In this document: in pieces, positions 27,095 to 37,543 of the stretch
Position numbering within the stretch: position 1 is the first letter of the stretch
Layout: each line of letters begins with the position of its first letter
Assembly: GCA_035573675.1 (NCBI GenBank)
Contig: DATMAB010000027.1
Span: forward strand, 124,001 to 188,000
Length of the DNA stretch: 64,000 bases
Direction of reading: 5' to 3'
Source: Terriglobales bacterium
Lineage (GTDB): Bacteria > Acidobacteriota > Terriglobia > Terriglobales > Acidobacteriaceae
Notes under the pieces: model-generated
The model's input: the letters and a program-made list of their open reading frames with translations, nothing else
What the model was told of the DNA's origin: nothing
Databases searched by the model: none
Program-made: the position numbers and the translations under genes

Positions 27095-28117
27095 TCATGA
27101 GCGCTGAATGGCGTCCAGCAGTTCCTGGCGGGAGACAGTGGCGGTGCCGCGCTTCATCACCACGATGCCTCCGGCGTAGTTGGCCAGGCGGGCGGCGGAC
27201 TCGGTGTCTGCGCCTGCGGCCAGCGCGGCCGTAAAGGTCGCAATGACAGTATCGCCGGCGCCAGTGACGTCGGTGACCTGGTCGGAGCCGAACACCGGGA
27301 TGTGCACGGGGCGCTCGCCGCGCGCGAAGGCCACCATGCCGTCCCTGCCGCGGGTGATGACGAGGGACTCCAGCTTCATGTGCTTGAGCACGGTGCGGCC
27401 CGCGGCGTGCAGACGCGCGGTATCGTCCCCGATGCGCACATGCAGCGCTTCTTCGACCTCGGGTTCGTTGGGCGTGGCGGCGGTCACGCCGGAATACTCC
27501 AGCATGCGGAAGCGCGAGTCGAGCGTGACCGGGATGCCGTTGAGCCGGCCGCTGGCGCGGACGGCTTCGAGCATCTGCGGGGTGGCCGCGCCGTAGCCGT
27601 AGTCGGAAACCAGCAAGGCGTCGGAGGCGCGCGCGTACTTGCGCGCGGCCATCACCAGCTCGCGCTTGTCGTAGCCCTCCAGGTCTGCTTCGGGTTCGCG
27701 GTCCACACGCACCACCTGTTGCCGCTGAGAATGCGTCATGCCGGCGAGGATGCGGGTCTTGGTGACGGTGGTGTAGCCCTTGAGCTTGAGGATGCCGTTC
27801 AACGGGATGCGCTTCTGACGGAAGCGCTGCAAAAGCAGGCGCCCGGGCTCGTCGTCGCCTACCACGCCTACCGGCAGCACTTCGACGCCGAGGTCGGCAA
27901 GATTGTAGATGGCATTTCCTGCGCTGCCCGGCACCACGGTGCGCTCGCGGTGACGCAGGATTAGGACCGGGGCCTCGCGCGAGACGCGCGCGATCTCGCC
28001 GTAGATGAACTCATCGGCCACCAGGTCGCCAAGGACGGTGATGGTGAGGCGCGGGAAGGCTTCGACGAAGCGCGCCAGGCGCGCCTTGCCCTCCGCCGGC
28101 CTGGAGTTGCGAGTCAT
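27095..28117 (-). CDS. rfaE1: D-glycero-beta-D-manno-heptose-7-phosphate kinase
   Basis: The start is ATG 28117 (MTRNSRPAEGKARLARFVEAFPRLTITVLGD). The frame is open far upstream, but that part overlaps lpxK and is not protein-like. The 340-residue PfkB/ribokinase-type enzyme makes heptose 1,7-bisphosphate. Motifs: LGDLVADEFIYGEIARVSREAPV, VPGSAGNAIYNLADLG, a central VTKTRILAG, and the catalytic DVTGAGDTVIATFTAALAAG near residue 285, with the anion-hole GAGD. Confidence 0.92.
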   Translation of the reverse strand: MTRNSRPAEGKARLARFVEAFPRLTITVLGDLVADEFIYGEIARVSREAPVLILRHRERTVVPGSAGNAIYNLADLGVEVLPVGVVGDDEPGRLLLQRFRQKRIPLNGILKLKGYTTVTKTRILAGMTHSQRQQVVRVDREPEADLEGYDKRELVMAARKYARASDALLVSDYGYGAATPQMLEAVRASGRLNGIPVTLDSRFRMLEYSGVTAATPNEPEVEEALHVRIGDDTARLHAAGRTVLKHMKLESLVITRGRDGMVAFARGERPVHIPVFGSDQVTDVTGAGDTVIATFTAALAAGADTESAARLANYAGGIVVMKRGTATVSRQELLDAIQRS

Positions 28118-28139
28118 ACCGCTGGGTCGCCTGATTCTC

Positions 28140-29087
28140 TCATGCCGGGCGCGGGCGGCGCTGGGCAATCCGGGCGAGCATGGCGTCGAGTGCCGCGGAC
28201 GCGTTCTCCAGCTCCATGCGCACGGGAATGACCGCCAGGGGCGCGAGCGCAGAGAGGTATCCGCCCAGGTTGACGGCATCCTTTTCCGTGGTGACGAAGC
28301 CGCCGGCGCGGTTCTCAGCGGCCAACGAGCGCAGGTCGTGGATGTCGCGCTCGCGGTAGAGGTGATGGTCGCGGAACACGGCTTCGGCGGCGGGCTCGAT
28401 GCCGGCCTTGCGAAGTTGCAGGAAGAAAGACTGCGGACGAGCGATGCCGCAGAACACCACGGGGTGCAGCGGAACGTCGCGCGGCAGGATGCCACGGCGC
28501 GCGCGCCATACCAGTTTGCCTTCAAGCGGAAAGGCTTCGGGGTCAGCCCCACCGGCGAGCACAACAACATCGGCGCGGCGCAGCGCGGCCAGCGGCTCGC
28601 GCAGACGGCCGGCCGGCAGCAGGCGGTCGCGGGCGTCCTCGGGAATGACCAGCACGATGTCGAAGTCGCGGGCCAGGGCACGGTGCTGGAAGCCGTCGTC
28701 GAGCAGGTGGAGCTGCGGTCCGAACTTTTCTTCGGCGGCGCGGCCGGCTGCCCAGCGGTCTTCGCCGACGAAGACGGGGCACTTCAGGCGGCGCGCGATC
28801 AGCAGCGGCTCATCGCCGAATTCCTCCGGCAGGCCGCCGGGATCGACCTCGCGTACGCCCTTCGAACGGCGGCCATAGCCGCGTGAGAGGACGTCAAAGG
28901 CGATACCACGAGCAGCCAGCAACTCGCCCAGCAGGATGAGAAACGGCGTCTTGCCAGCGCCGCCGACAGACAGGTTACCGACGCTGACCACTGGCCCCTG
29001 CAGTCTGCGCTGCGGAATGAAGCCGCGGTCGTAAAGCGCATTGCGGCCGCGGACCACGGCGCCGAACAGCGAAGAGAACGCGCTCAC
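28140..29087 (-). CDS. lpxK: Tetraacyldisaccharide 4'-kinase
   Basis: The 315-residue inner-membrane-associated kinase phosphorylates the lipid A disaccharide at the 4' position. It has the Walker A motif GNLSVGGAGKTPF near residues 36-48, LSRGYGRRSKGV, a DEPLLIARRL motif and LLDDGFQHRALARDFDIVLV (the DDGFQH family signature). The start overlaps the waaA stop (ATGA), showing translational coupling. Confidence 0.95.
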   Translation of the reverse strand: MSAFSSLFGAVVRGRNALYDRGFIPQRRLQGPVVSVGNLSVGGAGKTPFLILLGELLAARGIAFDVLSRGYGRRSKGVREVDPGGLPEEFGDEPLLIARRLKCPVFVGEDRWAAGRAAEEKFGPQLHLLDDGFQHRALARDFDIVLVIPEDARDRLLPAGRLREPLAALRRADVVVLAGGADPEAFPLEGKLVWRARRGILPRDVPLHPVVFCGIARPQSFFLQLRKAGIEPAAEAVFRDHHLYRERDIHDLRSLAAENRAGGFVTTEKDAVNLGGYLSALAPLAVIPVRMELENASAALDAMLARIAQRRPRPA

Positions 29088-30394
29088 GTCGTGGGCCTTC
29101 CGGCGGGAGCCGGTTCGCGGGTGTCGGCTGTCGCGGGCAGCAGGGCGGCCAGCGCCTCCAGCGTGCGCTCGGTGGCTCCGGCATGCGCACGCACCACTTC
29201 GGCGGCGCGGCGTCCCAGCGCCTGGCGTTCGGCATCGTTGCCCAGGAGCGAAAGCAGCGTGCCGGTGAGTTCCGCGGGCGCGACGATGCGCACGGCATCC
29301 GCTTGTCTGAAGAGGGTCACGATGTCGCGGAAGTTCTCGGTGTGCGGTCCCACGATGACGGGCACGCCATGCTGCGCCGGCTCCAGAATGTTGTGTCCGC
29401 CGCGCGGCGCCAGGCTGCCGCCCACGAAAGCGAGATCGGCCAGGGCGTAGACGGCGGCCAGTTCGCCCAGAGTGTCCAGCAGGACGATGCCGCAGGAGAT
29501 GGCTTCGTCGACGGCGAGTTCGGAGCGACGCTTCCAGGGCGGGCCGGAAGTCGCCACCATCTGCGCCACGGGAACGAACCGCTCGGGATGGCGAGGCGCC
29601 AGGATCATCACCGCCTGGGCGTGCTGCTGGCGCACGCTGGAGAAGGCTTCCAGGAGCAACTCTTCTTCGCCTTCGACGGTGCTGCCGCAGACGATGACCG
29701 GCCCGCCTCTTTCCAGGGCACGCCGCAGCAGGGCGACAGCGGGCGAAGAAGGCACAGACTTGGCGTCGAACTTCAGATTGCCGCTGACGTGCACGCGCGC
29801 GCCTGGCGCGCCGATTTCCACCAGCCGTCGCGCGTCCTCTTCACTCTGCGCCAAGAAAACGTCGATGAAGGTCAGGACATCACGCAGGAGTCTGCGCCAG
29901 CGCCGATAGCCGGCGAACGAGCGATTGGAAATGCGCGCATTCACCACCGCAATGCGCGCGCCGCCTTCTCGAGCCAAGCGCAGGAAGTTGGGCCAGAACT
30001 CAGTTTCCGCCATCACGATGAGTTCCGGCTCCAGTGCCTGAAGCCACGGCCGGATGGCGAAGGCGAAGTCCAACGGGAAATAGAAGACGTTCTCTGCGCC
30101 GAAGCGCTCGCGGGCCAGTTTCTGGGCGGTCATCGTGGTCGTAGAGATGACGAGGCGGCGTTCGGGGTAGCGCTGCCGGAGCGCCTCGATCAACTGGCTG
30201 ACGGCGAGCACTTCGCCCACCGAGACGGCGTGCACCCAGATCGCGCCCCGGCCCCGGCTGATGCGCGCGGGAACACGTCCCAGCCGTTCGGCGAGCCCGG
30301 CGCGATACTTGCCGTGGCGCAGCATGCCCAGCAGCCACCAGGGGGCGGCTACCAGCAGCGCCACGGCCAGAGCCATGCTGTAGAGCAGGTACAT
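29084..30394 (-). CDS. waaA: 3-deoxy-D-manno-octulosonic acid (Kdo) transferase
   Basis: GT30 enzyme that adds Kdo to lipid A. I start at ATG 30394 (MYLLYSMALAVALLVAAPWWLL), which gives the expected N-terminal membrane anchor; ATG 30433 would add 13 residues. Motifs are IWVHAVSVGEVLAVSQLIEAL, FYFPLDFAFAIRPWLQALEPELIVMAETEFWPN, LKFD with a following CGSTVEGEEELLLEAF, FVGGSLAPRGGHNILEPAQHGVPVIVGPHTENF. It is the first gene of the minus-strand LPS cluster. Confidence 0.95.
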   Translation of the reverse strand: MYLLYSMALAVALLVAAPWWLLGMLRHGKYRAGLAERLGRVPARISRGRGAIWVHAVSVGEVLAVSQLIEALRQRYPERRLVISTTTMTAQKLARERFGAENVFYFPLDFAFAIRPWLQALEPELIVMAETEFWPNFLRLAREGGARIAVVNARISNRSFAGYRRWRRLLRDVLTFIDVFLAQSEEDARRLVEIGAPGARVHVSGNLKFDAKSVPSSPAVALLRRALERGGPVIVCGSTVEGEEELLLEAFSSVRQQHAQAVMILAPRHPERFVPVAQMVATSGPPWKRRSELAVDEAISCGIVLLDTLGELAAVYALADLAFVGGSLAPRGGHNILEPAQHGVPVIVGPHTENFRDIVTLFRQADAVRIVAPAELTGTLLSLLGNDAERQALGRRAAEVVRAHAGATERTLEALAALLPATADTREPAPAGRPTT

Positions 30395-30476
30395 GGAGGC
30401 CAACCATTCTAGCCGCCCGCTCATCCCAGACACGATGCCGGTTGTCGGGCCGCGCGAGAGTGCAGATAATCAGGTC

Positions 30477-31163
30477 ATGGTCCGGATCTTGAAGATGACC
30501 CCGCGCCTGGGCGCCTCGGTTCTCCTTGCGCTGTTGATGATGGCGCCTGCGGCCAGCGAGGAGGCGCCGGTCACGCCCAAGGCCTATCACGCCAAGACGT
30601 ATCCGGCCTGCGACGCGCACGAGCAGGAGAAGCTGGCCATTGCGGCCGATCCCTACGACCTGCCGGACAAGGCCCGCGTGTTCGTGGTGGACTACCGCAA
30701 GGAAGGATTCCTGCCGGTGCACTTCATCCTGTCGAACGACAGCGACGGCATCGTGTCGCTGGCGGAGATGAAAGTGGAGCTGATCACCGTAAGACGGGTG
30801 AAGCTGACCCCGGCGACGCCTAACGACATCTACCGCCGCCTGGCGCAGCAGAAGCGCCGGGGCGATGAGCCCAGCCGCAACCCGCTTCCCATTCCCCTGC
30901 CGCGCCGCAAGGTCCCCGCCAACGTGAAGCCGGAAGCCGTGGAGGAGGTCGAGCGGCTCAACTTTCTGGCCAAGGCGGTGGAGCCGCGCTCGACGCGCGC
31001 CGGCTTCCTGTTCTTCGATGTGGAGGGCATTCCCAATCCGCTGGCGGGCGCGCGCCTCTATGTCAGCGGGCTGCGCAACGAAAAGGGCGAAGAGCTGTTT
31101 TTTTTCGAGATTCCGATGGAGAAGTACCTGAGCTACCAGCCGGGAGCAGCGAAGGCGCAGTAG
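30477..31163 (+). CDS. Secreted protein of unknown function
   Basis: The start is ATG 30477 (MVRILKMTPRLG), which precedes a signal sequence (ASVLLALLMMAPAAS). The mature part, about 200 residues, includes YHAKTYPACDAHEQEKLAIAADPYD, FVVDYRKEGFLPVHFILSNDSDGIVSL, a basic Pro-rich stretch (NPLPIPLPRRKVPANV) and RSTRAGFLFFDVEGIPNPLAGARLYVSGL, which looks like beta-sheet. It is divergent from waaA. I recognise no family. Confidence 0.75.
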   Translation: MVRILKMTPRLGASVLLALLMMAPAASEEAPVTPKAYHAKTYPACDAHEQEKLAIAADPYDLPDKARVFVVDYRKEGFLPVHFILSNDSDGIVSLAEMKVELITVRRVKLTPATPNDIYRRLAQQKRRGDEPSRNPLPIPLPRRKVPANVKPEAVEEVERLNFLAKAVEPRSTRAGFLFFDVEGIPNPLAGARLYVSGLRNEKGEELFFFEIPMEKYLSYQPGAAKAQ

Positions 31164-31188
31164 CAGCGCGAAAGCGCCGCACCGTTTC

Positions 31189-31206
31189 GTCACACACCTG
31201 TGTGAC
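31189..31206. promoter_or_regulatory. Perfect inverted repeat GTCACACA-CC-TGTGTGAC
   Basis: Eight-base arms separated by CC lie between two plus-strand genes, about 100 nt before the DUF4382 lipoprotein start. It may be an operator, or a hairpin ending the upstream gene; no U-tract follows. Confidence 0.4.
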
Positions 31207-31289
31207 AACCGAAGACTTCGCTGCCGTCCGTGCGCATCATAAGTACAAACTAGCCGCAGGCCCTTCTGCGCCCTCTACCGGAGGATCTT

Positions 31290-32684
31290 ATGCGAGCACT
31301 TCGCTTTCTCACTTTCGCCCTTCTCTTTCTGGCGCTGGTTTCGTTGTTGTCCGGTTGCGGTGGCGGAGGCAATTCCAGTGTCACACCTACCCCGCCTCCA
31401 CCTCAGTCGGGAACCAGTTCGGTTTTGGTGAATTTTGGCGATGCGCCGGTGGACAGCATCGTAGCCTTCGAGATCACCATCACTTCGGTGACCCTGACCC
31501 CATCCGGTGGCGGCGCGGCCGTCACGGTGCTTTCCACGCCCACGCGGATCGAGCTGACGCACCTGAACGGGACGGTCGAACCGCTCACCATCCGCAACAT
31601 CCCTGAGGGCAGCTATTCGTCGGCGACCATCAGTGTTTCCAATCCCGAGGTGAAAATCATCGACTCCGGCACCGGCTTGCCGGTGGAATTGAACGCCTCA
31701 CTTTCTTCGACGAGCGCGACCGTCAACTTCAGTCCGGCCATCAGTTTCAGTACGGCTCCCATGGCGCTGAACTTTGACTTCAACCTGGCCGCCTCGGTGG
31801 CCATTGCTCCGCCCAACGCAACCGTAACACCCACCTTCACCGGCTCGCTGTCGGCGATAGCGGCACAGAATGAGCAGGAAGAGGAGACCGGAGAGATCGA
31901 GGACATCACCGGCGTGGTCACCGGCACTTCAGGAAGCTCGTTCACGATTTCCGTGCCGCAAACCGCACAGAACCTGACCTTCACCACCAACAGCAGTACC
32001 GAGTTCGAGGCGCCGCTCACGGGTGTGTCCTCACTCACCACCGGCCTGATCGTCGAGGTGGACGCGCTCACCCAGACCGACGGCTCCTTGCTGGCGAAGA
32101 AGGTGGAAGCGGAGATAGAGAATGACAACGACGCCCTCGAGGTGGAAGGCGTGGTGACGGATTTGATCGGCCTGCCCCCGACCGGCTTCCACATGGTGGT
32201 GCAGGAGGGGGCTGCCTCCGGCACGACCACGCCTGCGCTCGGCGCTACGATCACGGTCAACATCGACGCCAACACGCAATTCCGGATCGATGACGACCAC
32301 GTGGACCTCAGCAACCTGCCGTTCGTTGCCTTCTTCAGTGCCAACGTGCTCTCGCCCGGCCAGAAGGTCGAAGTGGATACCGACACGCCCGCCACCGACA
32401 ACCTGCTGGCTGACAAGGTGAAGTTGAAGGAACAAACCCTGCGCGGCACGGTGTCAGGCCTGGCTACTGCCGGCGGCCAGTCTACTTTCACGCTCACCGT
32501 GCCGGCGGACTCAGTGTTCGCATTGCTCACGGGGCAGACCACCGTGCAGGTGATCCGTCAGCCGGGAACGCGGCTCAAGGGCATCACTACTATCGCCAAC
32601 GGCGACATCGTGCGTACCCGCGGCCTGTTGTTCTTCGACGGCGTGGGCTACCACATGGTGACCAGCCGCATCGCCGCTCCGTAG
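31290..32684 (+). CDS. DUF4382/DUF5666 surface lipoprotein
   Basis: The 464-residue protein starts with a lipoprotein signal (LVSLLSGCGGGGNSS, lipid Cys 23), and GGAGG lies 10 nt before the ATG. Residues about 45-190 form a DUF4382 domain (SSVLVNFGDAPVDSIVAFEITITSVTLTP). After an acidic EQEEETGEIED linker come three DUF5666-type beta modules, with repeated patterns such as GVVTGTSGSSFTISVP, GVVTDLIGLPPTGFHMVV and GTVSGLATAGGQSTFTLTVP. It is probably anchored at the outer membrane. Both domains are of unknown function. Confidence 0.88.
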   Translation: MRALRFLTFALLFLALVSLLSGCGGGGNSSVTPTPPPPQSGTSSVLVNFGDAPVDSIVAFEITITSVTLTPSGGGAAVTVLSTPTRIELTHLNGTVEPLTIRNIPEGSYSSATISVSNPEVKIIDSGTGLPVELNASLSSTSATVNFSPAISFSTAPMALNFDFNLAASVAIAPPNATVTPTFTGSLSAIAAQNEQEEETGEIEDITGVVTGTSGSSFTISVPQTAQNLTFTTNSSTEFEAPLTGVSSLTTGLIVEVDALTQTDGSLLAKKVEAEIENDNDALEVEGVVTDLIGLPPTGFHMVVQEGAASGTTTPALGATITVNIDANTQFRIDDDHVDLSNLPFVAFFSANVLSPGQKVEVDTDTPATDNLLADKVKLKEQTLRGTVSGLATAGGQSTFTLTVPADSVFALLTGQTTVQVIRQPGTRLKGITTIANGDIVRTRGLLFFDGVGYHMVTSRIAAP

Positions 32685-32705
32685 TTCCGGCTTGTGTAGT
32701 GACTG

Positions 32706-32734
32706 AGGCCGCGCTGAGGCGCGGCCTTCGTCTT
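32706..32734 (+). terminator. Rho-independent-type terminator after the DUF4382 gene
   Basis: AGGCCGCGC-TGAG-GCGCGGCCT is a perfect 9-bp stem with a 4-nt loop, followed by TCGTCTT. It lies 21 nt after the stop codon and before gatB. The T-tract is short. Confidence 0.65.
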
Positions 32735-32765
32735 GACGGTGCGGTCTGCTTTTCCAAGCGGACGC

Positions 32766-32771
32766 TATAAT
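32766..32771 (+). promoter_or_regulatory. Putative -10 box of gatB (leaderless type)
   Basis: TATAAT lies 10 nt before the gatB ATG, and no Shine-Dalgarno is present in CAAGCCTTCC. Transcription would begin within a few bases of the start codon. Confidence 0.45.
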
Positions 32772-32781
32772 CAAGCCTTCC

Positions 32782-34257
<1,476 letters not shown>

Positions 34258-34302
34258 CTGCACTGCTTGACCTACGAAACACGCAGACGTATGCTCGCGG
34301 CA

Positions 34303-34527
34303 ATGGACTACACCAAGTACATCACGATCGAGCCCGGCAAGCGCGGGGGGGAAACCGTGCATTCGAGGGTTGCGCATCACCGTCTCCGACGTGCTCGATT
34401 ACCTTGCGGGAGGAATGACGGAAGGCGATATCCTGCGTGATTTTCCCGACCTGACGCGGGAGATATCAAAGCCTGCCTGGCGTTCGCTGCTGACCGCGAG
34501 CGCAAGCTCGCATCTCGTCCGGCGTGA
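34303..34527 (+). pseudogene. Broken DUF433-family antitoxin-like gene
   Basis: The ATG at 34303 begins MDYTKYITIEPGKRGG, then a run of seven G shifts the frame. In the next frame the family sequence continues as KPCIRGLRITVSDVLDYLAGGMTEGDIL and RDFPDLTRE. A missing base near ATATC shifts it back to IKACLAFAADRERKLA and the stop at 34525. The net length is a whole number of codons (75 with stop), so the two indels cancel. DUF433 proteins usually pair with a DUF5615 PIN-like toxin; a GTGAAGCTT overlapping the stop may be the remnant of one. A sequencing error in the G run is possible. Confidence 0.7.
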
Positions 34528-34584
34528 AGCTTCCAAGCTGCCTTCCTGATCCTCTGAGCTGCTGCAGAAGAAACTCGAAAACCA

Positions 34585-34656
34585 GCCACGGATTTGCACG
34601 GATTCTCACGGATGCAGCTTCTGATCCGTGCTCATCCGTGTTGATCCGTGGCTGAT
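34585..34656. repeat. CCACGGATTTGCACGGAT repeat
   Basis: GCCACGGATTTGCACGGATT, then TGATCCGTGCTCATCCGTGT and TGATCCGTGGC form a loose inverted repeat. Related copies are at 37502-37537, 43282-43361, 44346-44380 and 47071-47140. Confidence 0.65.
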
Positions 34657-34660
34657 GTTC

Positions 34661-35608
34661 CTATTTTCCGCCGGTCTTTTCGTTCAGATGCCCGTGCGGC
34701 CGGTAGCCCATAGGTTTCTTGGTGAGGTCCTTGTAGATCATCTCGATGAAGCTGTCGGCCTTGATGAACTCCCAGCTCCAGGAGTCGAATTTCGCCAGGA
34801 CTTTTTCCTTCTTGAGCTGGTCGAGCGACTTGCCCTGTTTGATGCCGGCTTCGACGATGTTCAGGCTCTCGGTCAACATGGCGTGGAAGGTTTTGAGGTC
34901 GTCCACGGTTGCCAATGGACCGTGGCCGGGGATGATTTTCGTGTCGGGCCTAGCTTCCTTCAGCACGCTCTCCACAGCAGCGATGTAGCCGCGCACCGAG
35001 CCGCCGCTATCCAGGTCGATAAACGGGAACACCTTGTTGAAGAAGTCGTCGCCCATGTGGATGACGTTCGACTGGGTGAAGTAGACGACCGTATCGCCGT
35101 CGGTGTGGGCGTGCGGGGTGTGGATGCCGCGGATGTCCTCGCCGTTCAGATGAATAGTGGCGCGCTCGCTGAAGGTGATGACCGGCAGGGCATGTTTTGG
35201 AGTGGGCGTATTGGGCTGGTTGTCGAAGCGTGTGTCCATCTCCATGCGCTTGCGCACGTTCTCCTGCGCCAGGATGGTGGCGGTCTTGCCGAAAACCTTG
35301 TTGCCGTGGGTGTGGTCGCCGTGCCAGTGAGTGTTCAGGACGAAGCGCACGGGCTTGTCTGTGATGCCGGCCAGCGCCGCCTGGATCTTGGGCACCAGGG
35401 GTTCGAACTCGTCGTCCACGAGCACGATGCCGTCCTCGCCCACGCTCACGCCGATGTTGCCGCCGGCGAATCCGCCGACGCCATAAAGCATGTAGATGTT
35501 GCCCGCTACCTTCTGCGCCCTGATCTCGATCTTCGACCAGTCAGGCTGCTGGGCGCCAGCCACCACGCACAGTAGTGCTTGAATGAAAACCGGCACGGCT
35601 TTCCGCAT
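34661..35608 (-). CDS. Exported metallo-beta-lactamase-fold hydrolase, copy A
   Basis: The 315-residue protein has a signal peptide (VPVFIQALLCVVAGAQQ) and a GAGGTGA ribosome site. The MBL fold shows VLVDDEFEPL, the metal motif NTHWHGDHTHGN, HLNGEDIRGIHTPHAHTDGDTVVYF (third His and bridging Asp) and IIPGHGPLATVDDL. Substrate unknown; relatives include subclass B3-like and quinoprotein-associated hydrolases. It is clearly paralogous to 37544-38485 (same order of motifs and similar C-terminal YKDLTKKPMGYRPHGH versus YASLTQQPAGYHNHGH). Confidence 0.88.
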   Translation of the reverse strand: MRKAVPVFIQALLCVVAGAQQPDWSKIEIRAQKVAGNIYMLYGVGGFAGGNIGVSVGEDGIVLVDDEFEPLVPKIQAALAGITDKPVRFVLNTHWHGDHTHGNKVFGKTATILAQENVRKRMEMDTRFDNQPNTPTPKHALPVITFSERATIHLNGEDIRGIHTPHAHTDGDTVVYFTQSNVIHMGDDFFNKVFPFIDLDSGGSVRGYIAAVESVLKEARPDTKIIPGHGPLATVDDLKTFHAMLTESLNIVEAGIKQGKSLDQLKKEKVLAKFDSWSWEFIKADSFIEMIYKDLTKKPMGYRPHGHLNEKTGGK

Positions 35609-35675
35609 TGCGTCACCTCACTAGGTAGCTGACTAAAGCCACACGCTGAGCGTAAACAGTAGAGCAAGCGTCAAA

Positions 35676-36263
35676 CTAGCAGTCATGAATCTTCCGGATG
35701 AGTACATTGAAATACGGGCACACTCGCGAGATGACATCCAATCGGGCTGCGCGAGCAATCTCTGCACATACTTGGGCATCATAGGGAAGTCCCGCCTGTG
35801 AGAGCATATCTGTTAATCGCTGCTTGGGCCCGGATATGTCTTCTGGGTTTTCTCGAAGACCGGTGGCGTCTTTCCCCACCCCTCTCCGTGATCGGCGCAC
35901 AGAATTGATGGCCTCCTCATCGGCCAATAGGAGTGTTTCCATCGCTCGACGGACTGCGTGAAAGCCCACGCCATCCGGAAAGGAAAAAACGCGCCCTTGG
36001 ATTCTGCGCTGTAACGCCTGTTCCACTTCGATTGGGTTCTTATTGTCGGCATCACACACAACCAGTGCCTTCGCGACAGGGCCACCTTGTAGTGAATGTT
36101 CAAGATCTTCCAACAATGCTGGATAGAGCTTCTTTAGATTGGGGAGACCACCGCAAGACCGGGAAACAATCCTGACCTGTGGATTGGCGATTCTTCTTAT
36201 GAGTTCTTCAAATACTGCTGCATCGTAAGCGCCTTCCACAATCAGGCCATAACTATTCGGCAC
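35676..36263 (-). CDS. TOPRIM-like nuclease candidate (DUF4276-like)
   Basis: In 195 residues: the N-terminal Glu in GLIVEGAYDAAVFEELI (E10), LVVCDADNKN (D71, D73), and METLLLADEEAI (109-119). This E...DxD...ExxLLAD order is that of TOPRIM-like proteins of the DUF4276/RloB group. Its start overlaps the end of the ATPase gene by 11 nt, so the two are translated together. ATPase-TOPRIM pairs (OLD-like, AbiL, PARIS) act in phage defence. Base composition is visibly less GC-rich than the flanks. The exact subfamily is uncertain. Confidence 0.75.
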   Translation of the reverse strand: MPNSYGLIVEGAYDAAVFEELIRRIANPQVRIVSRSCGGLPNLKKLYPALLEDLEHSLQGGPVAKALVVCDADNKNPIEVEQALQRRIQGRVFSFPDGVGFHAVRRAMETLLLADEEAINSVRRSRRGVGKDATGLRENPEDISGPKQRLTDMLSQAGLPYDAQVCAEIARAARLDVISRVCPYFNVLIRKIHDC

Positions 36264-37443
36264 TGCTCAGTGCTCCCGTGTAAAACAAACTCCCCAGACC
36301 CACTTCTTGTCTTTCGAGCAACTTGCGGAGGTGGGACTTGTCACTCGGTCGGGAACACTTTGTGATGCCTTGCTGGCGCTCTACAACGATGAGCTCATCC
36401 AAGTCACATAGATCCACGAGTTGGGGGGAGTGGGTGCTTACGATGATTTGCGCCGACTGCCGGGGCCCCAATTCCTGCTGGACCTGTTTTAGCAGCTCTA
36501 TCAGCGTTTCGAGCAGACGAGGGTGCAGATTGTTTTCCGGTTCCTCGATACAGTAGAGCGGTGCGCCGATGCTTGCTGGAGCCAAAATCATTGACAAGAG
36601 CGCTATGAACGCGAGTTGGCCTTCCGACATCTGCCACGCCAAGATGGGCCTCTTCAGGTGCTTTTCGCGAGAGGCCACAAAAACCGTCTGTTGTTGAGTT
36701 GGCCAAGTAAAGAGATCCTCAAGTTCGGGGAACACGTCCTTCGCGACGCTTTTGATTCTCGCGAAGGCGTCTCCATGCCGCGTTTGCAGATTTAAAAGCC
36801 ATGAGGAGAGGTTATCTCCAAATTCACTAAGGAATTCAGTCGCGGCCGTTGAATTCGCTTGCCGCATGAGCGGCGGTACCAAGCGGTAGAATCGCCAAGA
36901 TCTGACAAACTCGCGAACGGCATTTCCATCCCAATCCGGGATTTCAAACTCAAGGGCCGAGCGCTCGGGTTGGACAATACTCGACAAGACGCGCTGGTCG
37001 ATGTTCTTAAGGACTCTGTCTCCACCGGACTTATCGATAAGGCTGTAGGAATTCTCGGAAGTTCTGAGATTCAATTTCTCATCTAGAACTCTCACCCATC
37101 CTCGAGGATCGCCGATGAGTGTTAGTTTGTAGCTCCAAATTGCCAGTTCCTTTGAACCATGTGCAACTCCTTCGACATCTATCGAAATAGATATTGTGGA
37201 CTCATCACTTCCTTTCCAAGCCACCTCCCAGAATCCGTTTCTCAAGTTGAAGGCGTTCGCAACCCCGCTCAATCCTGGTCCGGGTGTGAGCATGTTTGAC
37301 AGAAAGCGAAAGACATCGATCAAATTGCTCTTCCCCGCCATGTTAGGACCGACTAGGACGTTTCGCAGGCCCAGATTGACCTGAAAGTCCCGAAGCGTTC
37401 GAAAGTTCGTGAGGTGAACCGCCTTAATCATCAATCGCGACAT
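36253..37443 (-). CDS. AAA/ABC-type ATPase (AAA_21/RecF-like), partner of the TOPRIM gene
   Basis: In 396 residues: KAVHLTNFRTLRDFQVNLG start, Walker A GPNMAGKSN (32-40), ABC signature-like MSEGQ (272-276), Walker B LYCIEEPENNLHP (296-308) and H-loop STHSP (336-340). A middle helical/beta insertion separates the halves. ATG 37431 is an alternative start. These ATPases sense a trigger and release or activate a linked nuclease. The gene is AT-richer than its neighbours and lies between two paralogous MBL genes. No methylase or transposase is near. Confidence 0.88.
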   Translation of the reverse strand: MSRLMIKAVHLTNFRTLRDFQVNLGLRNVLVGPNMAGKSNLIDVFRFLSNMLTPGPGLSGVANAFNLRNGFWEVAWKGSDESTISISIDVEGVAHGSKELAIWSYKLTLIGDPRGWVRVLDEKLNLRTSENSYSLIDKSGGDRVLKNIDQRVLSSIVQPERSALEFEIPDWDGNAVREFVRSWRFYRLVPPLMRQANSTAATEFLSEFGDNLSSWLLNLQTRHGDAFARIKSVAKDVFPELEDLFTWPTQQQTVFVASREKHLKRPILAWQMSEGQLAFIALLSMILAPASIGAPLYCIEEPENNLHPRLLETLIELLKQVQQELGPRQSAQIIVSTHSPQLVDLCDLDELIVVERQQGITKCSRPSDKSHLRKLLERQEVGLGSLFYTGALSSAE

Positions 37444-37501
37444 CAGGATTTTTCCGACTGATTATGACATAAACCCGCTAATCCGCAGGACCTTAGTAGT
37501 T

Positions 37502-37537
37502 CCATCTATCCGTGTTGATCCGCGTTCATCCGCGGCG
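37502..37537. repeat. ATCCGTGTTGATCCGCG repeat
   Basis: CTATCCGTGTTGATCCGCGT and TCATCCGCGGCGAG match the half-unit at 34622-34655. These repeats stand at equivalent positions, just downstream of each MBL gene. Confidence 0.6.
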
Positions 37538-37543
37538 AGAAGC

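Noticed and set aside
27095-28681. A 528-residue protein combining lpxK-overlapping sequence with the heptose kinase
   Set aside because: The first 188 codons are the shadow of lpxK; the kinase begins at ATG 28117 with the proper PfkB N-terminus.
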